A stretch of DNA of 64,000 nt from Dichotomocladium elegans (lineage: Eukaryota > Mucoromycota > Mucoromycetes > Mucorales > Lichtheimiaceae): contig JAIXMN010000007.1 of assembly GCA_025716815.1 (NCBI GenBank), positions 451,501 through 515,500 on the forward strand, given 5' to 3'. The translations under genes were made by a program, and so were the position numbers. Below the pieces are notes generated by a model that made no database searches, was not told the origin of the DNA, and saw nothing but the letters and a program-made list of their open reading frames with translations. Positions within the stretch are counted from its first letter, which is position 1. Each line of letters opens with the position of its first letter. Below, in pieces: positions 57,219-64,000 of the stretch.

Positions 57219-59124
57219 ATGTTGTTGATTATTTCTCTCGGATTCTTTGGTGCTATAATCCATTGGGTCTGGAAATGGCTTCAAGAACGTGGCCGGTTTA
57301 TGCAACAGATGAAGGATTTTCAAAGCAGCATCAGCTTCTCGAACACGCGTCAGGTGCGAGTTCCCATCTGGGTACCTATGAAAGAAGGTGTAATTCCTTC
57401 ATGGCTGAACGGTGTCATGTACCGCGTTGGTAGAAGTGTGATATGTTATGTTTGTATTTCAATTCGTGGAACTCATTCTTCACCGATCAAGGGCCCGGAA
57501 AGTATCGGTTAGGCAAGGACGAGAGATATATGATCAATCATGCATTTGATGGGATGCCGTTTATGCATCGGTTTGAGCTTTCTTCCGCCCGACAGTCGGT
57601 ACGATATAACTCCAGGCATCTGTGCGAGGCAGTCGAGCGCGATATTGTATCTGGAGCGCAGATGCCCGATGTTTTCTTCGGCCATGTCCCTGACACCCAA
57701 GGTTGGAGCAAGTGGAAGAATCTTTTGGCCAGATTCAAGCTGGTGGTGCCTCTTCGGAAAGTAGCATTTGGTGATCCTGGGTCGTCCATGGTCGGTGTGA
57801 CAGCAACACCTAATTATCCAATCCCGACAAGGTGGAATGCGGTGCAGATGAAGGAGAAGGACGCGCACTTCCTCGTTTCAAAGACTGACGCGAATATCCT
57901 GCAGCAAGTTCAATCTGATAGCCTCGGTGAGTTTGGAATAAGAAGAGAAGGATGCCTCGGTTCATGTTGCGTATTATCAGCTAGAGCAGGAGAGAGATAG
58001 CTAACGGCAGATTTTAACTAGAACCCACCAGGTTGTTCGACTATAGCGCATACGACCCCCGGATTGAGGGGGATCTCTCAGCTGCGCATCATCAATACGA
58101 TCCTGTTACCCAAGAAATCTTTAATTTTGCATTGAAAGTGGGTCCCATCACCAAATTGACCGTCTTCTCGATCAGCGAATCAGGTCACGTCACTATTCTT
58201 GCCGAGATAACACATCGCAAGCTTCCCGATGGTGAATGCAGTGGCCCACCAAGCCGCATTGGCCCGAGTTACATCCATTCGTTTCACCTCACCAAAAATT
58301 ACGTTATCATACCCGAGTTCCCTCTCCAGTTTGACCCGCTGGAATTATTGGTCACAGGAAACGCGGTTGCAGGAATGGTCTGGAGAAAGGATATGCCAAC
58401 CTACTTCCACATCGTTAGTCGTCAGCCCAACGTGGGCCACATTGCGTCTTTGCCGACAGATCCCATCTTCAGCTTTCACAACGCGAATGCTTGGGATAGT
58501 ACAGACGCGAGCGGCAACCCGGTGATTGAGCTGGACACCTGCACCTATCCAAACGGTGATATCATCTACCAGGTGCATTCTTTTGGTGCCTTGTCGCCCC
58601 CGTCGTGGGAGGAGTCACGAGTGCCACAAACGCAGCCAAAGGGAATCACCGTGCCGCCCACGCCACAGTCCTCCTTTGGAGATCTACGCCGATACCGGCT
58701 CACTTTAAGGAATGTCACTTACCGCACACTTGCGAAAAATATCGAATTCCCGCGGTTTTCGATGCGCAAATCCCTCATGCCGTACAACTACCTCTGGGCG
58801 TGCCAACTGGTGAAGTCCATCGAAGGAAAGGTCCGTTTTGCGCTGGTCAAGGTCGATTTAACATCGGGTCAGATGGTCGTGCATGACAATGATCCAGCAA
58901 AGACCTTCTCGGAGCCAATCTTTGTTCCCAAGCACGACGCGGATGACGAGGATGAGGGTGCTCTCGTCGCTCTGGTAAATGAAGAGGACAAGGGATGTTC
59001 CCTGGTTATTTTGGATGCGAAGTCAATGGAGCCTCTCGGCCACTGTTCGCTTGGGAATTTTCATATCTCTACTTTTCATGGATCGTTTGTGGACGAGCAA
59101 TTCCGGAATGTGTCCGTGAATTAA
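57219..59124 (+). CDS. Carotenoid cleavage dioxygenase
   Basis: Non-haem iron enzyme that cleaves a carotenoid or apocarotenoid double bond. Exons 57219-57429, 57492-57926 and 58022-59124 close in phase to 582 residues. Residues 3-20 form a hydrophobic anchor (MLLIISLGFFGAIIHWVWKW). Family landmarks: PIWVPMKEGVIPSWLNGVMY, GPGKYRLG joined across intron 1, HAFDGMPFMHRFEL, and four iron-binding His contexts: AAHHQYDP (about 238), SYIHSFHLTKNYVI (about 300), FSFHNANAWD (about 367) and STFHGSFVD (about 567). An acidic insert (HDADDEDEG) lies before the last His. In Mucorales, relatives (CarS, AcaA) start beta-carotene conversion to trisporic acid mating signals; which cleavage step this one performs cannot be read from sequence. 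Confidence 0.88.
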
Positions 59125-59890
59125 TCAGCATAATGCGAGGCTTTTCGTTTTCTTTCTTTCTTATTAATAAATAATGAAGGTTATCTATGAGATAAAATAT
59201 CTGGCTCCTTTACTTGGGTCAGCAAACAACGGTGGTACGTTAGCACGCTATATGAGAAAAAAAAACATGGGAATAGCCCGTGGCGTTTGAAGAATCCTAA
59301 GAGGTGGTCCTCTTTTCATTCGGACACGTACACACACACACACACAAGCAAGCGCAGGTGCGCGTAAACCATATTTGTCGCGTAACGGGGTAAATCGGAA
59401 ATACTAGCATCATGATAGATATACAAGTGCGCAAGTAGGTTATTTGTCTCAGTCGGTCGTCCGTTCTCTATTTTCTTTACATAAAAAGGGAAGAGAGAGA
59501 GAGAGAGAGAAAGAGGAGATCTTTGGCCATGTCACGGGCATCGCAAAACTTCAATGACGAACAAGGCGTCACCCCAAACCACCCAATTGGTATATATATG
59601 ATCTTGCTGTGGCAATCTTCACATCCAGCATCAAAGCCGTGAATGATGTTTCTAAAAAACTCAAAGCCGGCCTCTGTCCGTAAGTAAACGCCCCCAGCTT
59701 GGTACAGTAACAAATATTAAAGTTACAAACCGAAATGGGGGAGGAGGGGGAGGGGAGGACATAATGGTAAATTTCTATGGCATAGTTGATCCTGCCAAAC
59801 CCTTCCTTCGTAGGGTTTACAAGGAGAACGGTTCAAGAAAAGAAACTATACTAATAAAGATCAAAGATCTGAAATATTTATTAAAATTCT
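59125..59890. other. Intergenic region between the convergent carotenoid oxygenase and TRM732-like genes
   Basis: 3' flanks only. Contains a short CA run (59,331-59,346), a GA run (59,494-59,512) and GC-poor stretches; the frames carry no motif. Confidence 0.5.
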
Positions 59891-62800
59891 CTAATTTTTT
59901 TGCTCTTGGGAATCGGGAGCCAGAAGGAACATGGACGAATATTGTGGCCTTCCGTTTCGCCGCAAAAACTGACTGATCTTCGCTTTGACACCGTTATCGC
60001 CATGTATTAATTGCCATAACAATGGATGAATGGTGCTAACCATCACTCCCCGAATAGCGGTATCCAGATCTAGAAACCATTGCATATAAGCCTCCGTATA
60101 CATTTTTATACTTTCTCTCTCACCTTGTACAACAGACACAAAGCTATCTGTCGATAAGCTACAGTTCACCATATCAAGGACCAAAGTAGCCGCCAGTAGG
60201 GTACGGTACGCTCCCAGGAATATGGTCGGACGAGAGGTAATGCCAAACGGACCATGCGTCATTAACTAGTTTTGAAAAACTCATTATGGCATCTGTCCTT
60301 ACAAAAACGAAAGGTAGGGAAAGGGGGAAAGTTGTAGATTCTTGTTACCTCAGTTGAGTATCTCTTAATCAGAGTGAGGATGTACTGCATATCATCAAAC
60401 GTCTTTTGGATAAAGTCCTTGTCTGCTACAGCAAAGCCAGTGTTCTTCAGAGAAAGACGGTCGAGGTTTACAAACAGCCATTGCACGTCAATAATATCTT
60501 CCTTGTAAATATTCGGGTTTTCTTTTGCAAAGAGTGCCTTCACCACAGAGAGCTCCTCATTGCAATTGGATCCTGCACAGATCAATAACAAAACAAAAAG
60601 GCAAAGGAAGTTATTACTGGGTGGAGGTCACATGCATACGTAAACTTACGGAGATCATGCTCGCCTTGCAAGTGTCCTTGGAGTAGGGTTTGAATCATAC
60701 GCAAATTGTATTTAACGTTGCCGAGATGACTGTACACCAATTCGGTCGCTCTCTCGGGATGCACTGGTGTCTATGTATTGGTGTGAATACGGGTTTCGCC
60801 TCTAAACGCATGTCCAACTTACCGGGAGCAGCAGTGCATCAGACACAATAGTTGCAGTGGTATGACGTATATCAATATCATCGTCCTGTATGATTTGGAT
60901 TCTTTTTAGATCGGGGTATGTGAGCACATTTCAACCTCCTCACGGTTTACCTGAAGCAGCTGGGTGATCATGTGCTGCACATGGAGCATGGCTGGCTCTT
61001 GATCATATTTGAAGATATGTTTCGCCATGAATCGGATCGATCCAACAGCAGCTTCGCGAAGAGGAAGGGTCTACAACAATCTTGGATGTGAGCTCACTCC
61101 ATCGACTCCTCGTATTTCTTTCCGGAATGAGTTAGCCTTACAATTTCTTTGTGGCTGTTAGTGACCACAAATCGACTCCAGGTGGCGATGACTGCCTTAG
61201 TCCATTCGGTATCCTCTACTTGTTCATCCAAAGTCTCGGCAAGGACCGACCCCAGGAGAGGTAGTACAGCCTCAGCTACAGATTGTGAGCGGCTGTTTTG
61301 GAAGCGCTCAGCGAGGCTAGTCCAGTACTGAACACGTGTAAAAGGTAATTTTTTCCGGAATAGCTCAGAGCTCTCAAATGACAATAAAAATTGAGCAGCA
61401 GAAACAAAGCAGTACAGATTATCTTCACCATGATAGGTCTTGATCATAAGGCGCTCACGCAAGGCATCCGCACTATGAATAATTGCGTCAATACATTAGT
61501 ATTGCGAACAATCATGGTAAAGGACTAGATAAAGCAACAAACCCATCATCTGTCGTTTTCATGTGTTTCTTTAAAAGCTCCATGGATGTCAGGCGAACTT
61601 CATAATCGGGATCATCTAACAAGAACATGATATCCACCACCTTGACAGAGCTGCGATAGCCTCTCAGTGCTGTCCAGACGATGATCTTGGCCATGGATTC
61701 GCGAGCAAGATAGTTGCCGTAGACAATAGCCTCCTTGCGCGGAACCTTGATCTCGCTCAAGCACGTGTCAATTACCACTGTCCGCAAAGGTGTGAGTTCG
61801 GTTTGAGCCACCACCTCTAATTCTAATTGTATCGTCAATCCAGATTAATCTCCCGCATCCTTGCTAACAATATCCTATCTGGTTACCCTGAGTAAAAGTT
61901 GGATCCCGATCTGCACGTATCCAGGCGCAATCAAAGAAGAATTCGCTACAGATGTCCAAGAGCAAAGCATAGGTCATGCGACTCATTGTTCCTTGACGTA
62001 CTAAAAGTCTTTGGAAAGCCTGTGGGACATGCTTTAGCAAAGAAACAAGCACGTCCTTAAGCAATGGATGGTACGCGTGGCCGCGAAGAAGGAATTGAGT
62101 CTGCAGAAGACGGCCATGTATCTCGTTCTGACCGATCGCTTCCGGAATATCCAATAGATTAAGGATTGTCTGGACCAAATCAGCAGAAGTAATCAACGGA
62201 ACTAACGCACGGGCAGCCATCTCCCTTGTCTACAGGCATTTTAGCATTTTTTTTGAGATCGAATCATTTGGTAGAGGCGCCTCCTTTTACCTTGAAAATG
62301 GAACTAACTGCACATGTCATCACAAGGGGAACAAATGCTGCCATGGCAGTGACTTGATCGGACCCATCCATGACCGATGGGTGCAGCCGAGACAACAGTG
62401 TTAGGATAGGGAAGAGTCCTGGATGCACACTGGCGCCCTGTTATCACGTGTCAGATATTATTCACTTCGATTTTCTCACTTATTCTCCAGATTTTCTTAC
62501 CGCCGTCTGGGTCAAGAGTTGCTGAACAGCAGCACCCAATTCCTTGAGTAAATAAGGATGCAGTTGAGGGTAGCGCGTAAAGAATTCGCGACCCGTTAAC
62601 TTGTTCACATTACTGTGCTCGTCCTTTGTCTTTTTCGTACCAAAGGTCCTCTGCAGAAGAGTGGAGAAGAGCATCACTGCACAATTGCGGATAGCCCAGC
62701 TTATACATATGGTTGTCAACAGCGTATTTCTTCATTGCTTTACGATTACAACCTTACCTTGAGGATGAGAAACCATTGATCGCAAGTGAAAATCCATCGG

Positions 62801-64000
62801 CAGCATAAATGAGAACATTAGACGCTAGCTTCGCATCCATGAAAATAGTACGCAAGATGTTGTAGGCATGAACTTGGGGAAGATCGATACGCTGATCAGC
62901 GTCAGCAGGAGGCTCTTGAAATGCAAGGCTGAAAAGTCGTTTCATTGCTTTATCCAGCAGGATCTTCTTCGTGGAACGCTCGCTGCTAAGAATGGCCAAG
63001 ATACAGAGCGGCAGACCTGCACTGCGACGTGTGATTGAGATGTTGCTCGCTGTGAGGCTGTTCAAGTTTTCCTTTTACAAAGATGTTGATTAATCTGCTT
63101 GCGTCCAGTGAGGATGTGTACTGCGGTTCTCATACATACATCAAGCCACGTTGCTGGGAGATCGGTGATGGTTTGGTCGCCTGAGGTCAGCATTCTTGTG
63201 TTCAGCGACACATAAGCTGGGTATACCGCAGAGAAAGCACCGCGGTGGCGAATGGTCGTTAGCAGCGACCGGAGAAGAACACCGCTATCCACCATATCAG
63301 ATGAAGTGATAATGCCCTTTACAATATTATTAGAATGATTAATATCTGATGATAGCAGAAACTCACTGTCTTATCGTTCGATACAGGCGCACGCGACATA
63401 ATAACCTCAAGCAAAGAGCTAATTGGATTTGGAGTTTAGTGAAAGGATTATTAGCTGCAGGCGCACTATGTGATACCTTGCTTCTTTGACGGCACGCCAG
63501 CAGCAGCTCAAGATGACTTGGTGCTTCGGTCCGGTGCTTTCCTCGTCAGCATCATCCCCGTCGTCAATAAGATCATCGATGGCCTCTTCCATCTCACGGA
63601 AGGAGGCTGGGACATTGCCTTCGGGCGATGGATTCGACAAAACATCCATCACGGAGTCGCACACCGCGTGAACCATCTTCAACGCGCGCTGGTGCACCTT
63701 TTTCCATTCGGATAAGTTAGCTGCCACCGCGGAATTGTTGTAATCAAGCTCGCGGAAGACATATCTACACTCGTGTCATGGACAAATTAGCCATAATCGT
63801 CCAGAAATCTTCCTGTGCGACTTACTGGAGGGCTAAAAGAGTTCCATGCATGGGATGCTGCTGTGCAGCGATGAGCAAGTTAGACTTTGCAGCTTCCACC
63901 TGCTTGGCTAGATGGTCTAAGAGTCTTCCAGTGAAAACAACTATTGGATAACTGAGTACATAAAGAGCGTTTCTAATCTCCCGGGTTTCATACCTGGTGC
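59891..64000 (-). CDS. TRM732: THADA/TRM732-type HEAT-repeat protein, C-terminal two thirds
   Basis: Large helical-repeat protein; the yeast relative Trm732 partners Trm7 for 2'-O-methylation of tRNA position 32. The 5' end lies beyond the window. Exons, right to left: 63994-64000, 63826-63940, 63477-63764, 63366-63418, 63140-63316, 62758-63071, 62501-62699, 62291-62437, 61887-62229, 61543-61822, 61142-61472, 60951-61070, 60823-60885, 60650-60770, 60349-60572 and 59891-60265, with short GT-AG introns. Family landmarks: HPMHGTLLAL, VILSCCWRAVKEAS (joined over an intron), ISITRRSAGLPLCILAILSS, AYNILRTIFMDAKL, SWAIRNCAVMLFSTLLQRTF, YPQLHPYLLKEL and SWAIRN-type spacing to REMAARALVPLI. Phases were checked only at some junctions, so individual exon ends may be off. 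Confidence 0.82.

Noticed and set aside
59764..59976. Plus-strand 70-codon frame near the end of the TRM732-like gene
   Set aside because: It overlaps the terminal exon on the opposite strand and has no recognised motif.

Overview
The window is nuclear DNA of an early-diverging filamentous fungus. I place it in Mucoromycota, most likely Mucorales-like, by inference. The basis is short GT-AG introns (about 50-110 nt) in nearly every gene, an uninterrupted two-carboxylase acetyl-CoA carboxylase of fungal length, a carotenoid cleavage dioxygenase of the type that feeds trisporoid synthesis in Mucorales, and a Ty3/gypsy chromovirus with a chromodomain. There are no bacterial-type operons. Genes are independent, and several are paired divergently or convergently with very short spacers.

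Left arm (1-10.2 kb): the 5' end of protoporphyrinogen oxidase (-), a 4E-T-like eIF4E-binding protein (+), an EFM4/METTL10-type lysine methyltransferase (-), the OXA1 insertase (+) and a small secreted double-psi beta-barrel protein (-). A 2.6-kb stretch without a recognisable gene follows.

Accessory block (10.2-30.6 kb): two direct copies of an approximately 7.8-kb unit (10,762-18,516 and 22,737-30,573) that I cannot assign to any known element. They flank a 3.8-kb chromovirus remnant that lacks gag and carries nonsense and frameshift damage. A broken Tc1/mariner transposase abuts the left edge. The unit contains two facing related ORFs forming an imperfect inverted repeat, a Ser/Pro-rich ORF built on a repeated Gly-Pro-Glu-Pro-Met motif behind a TATA box, decayed ORFs, and introns conserved between the copies. 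This is the most likely place for something undescribed.

Right arm (31.5-64 kb): peroxisomal 3-ketoacyl-CoA thiolase (-), the splicing factor CWC24/RNF113 (+), a possible 78-residue protein (-), a C2H2 regulator (+), ACC1 (+), a membrane-anchored bZIP factor (-), a MIR-domain gene (+) apparently frameshifted, an internally deleted Tc1-like element (-), glutaryl-CoA dehydrogenase (-), a multi-pass membrane protein (+), the carotenoid oxygenase (+) and a THADA/TRM732-type gene (-) running off the right end. ACC1 and the bZIP gene are convergent. Thiolase, ACC1 and glutaryl-CoA dehydrogenase make the arm rich in acyl-CoA metabolism, but nothing shows co-regulation.

Exon boundaries were found by eye from GT/AG sites and reading-phase agreement. 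Where the phases close exactly I trust the model. Where one base is unaccounted for (4E-T-like gene, thiolase, MIR gene) I say so.
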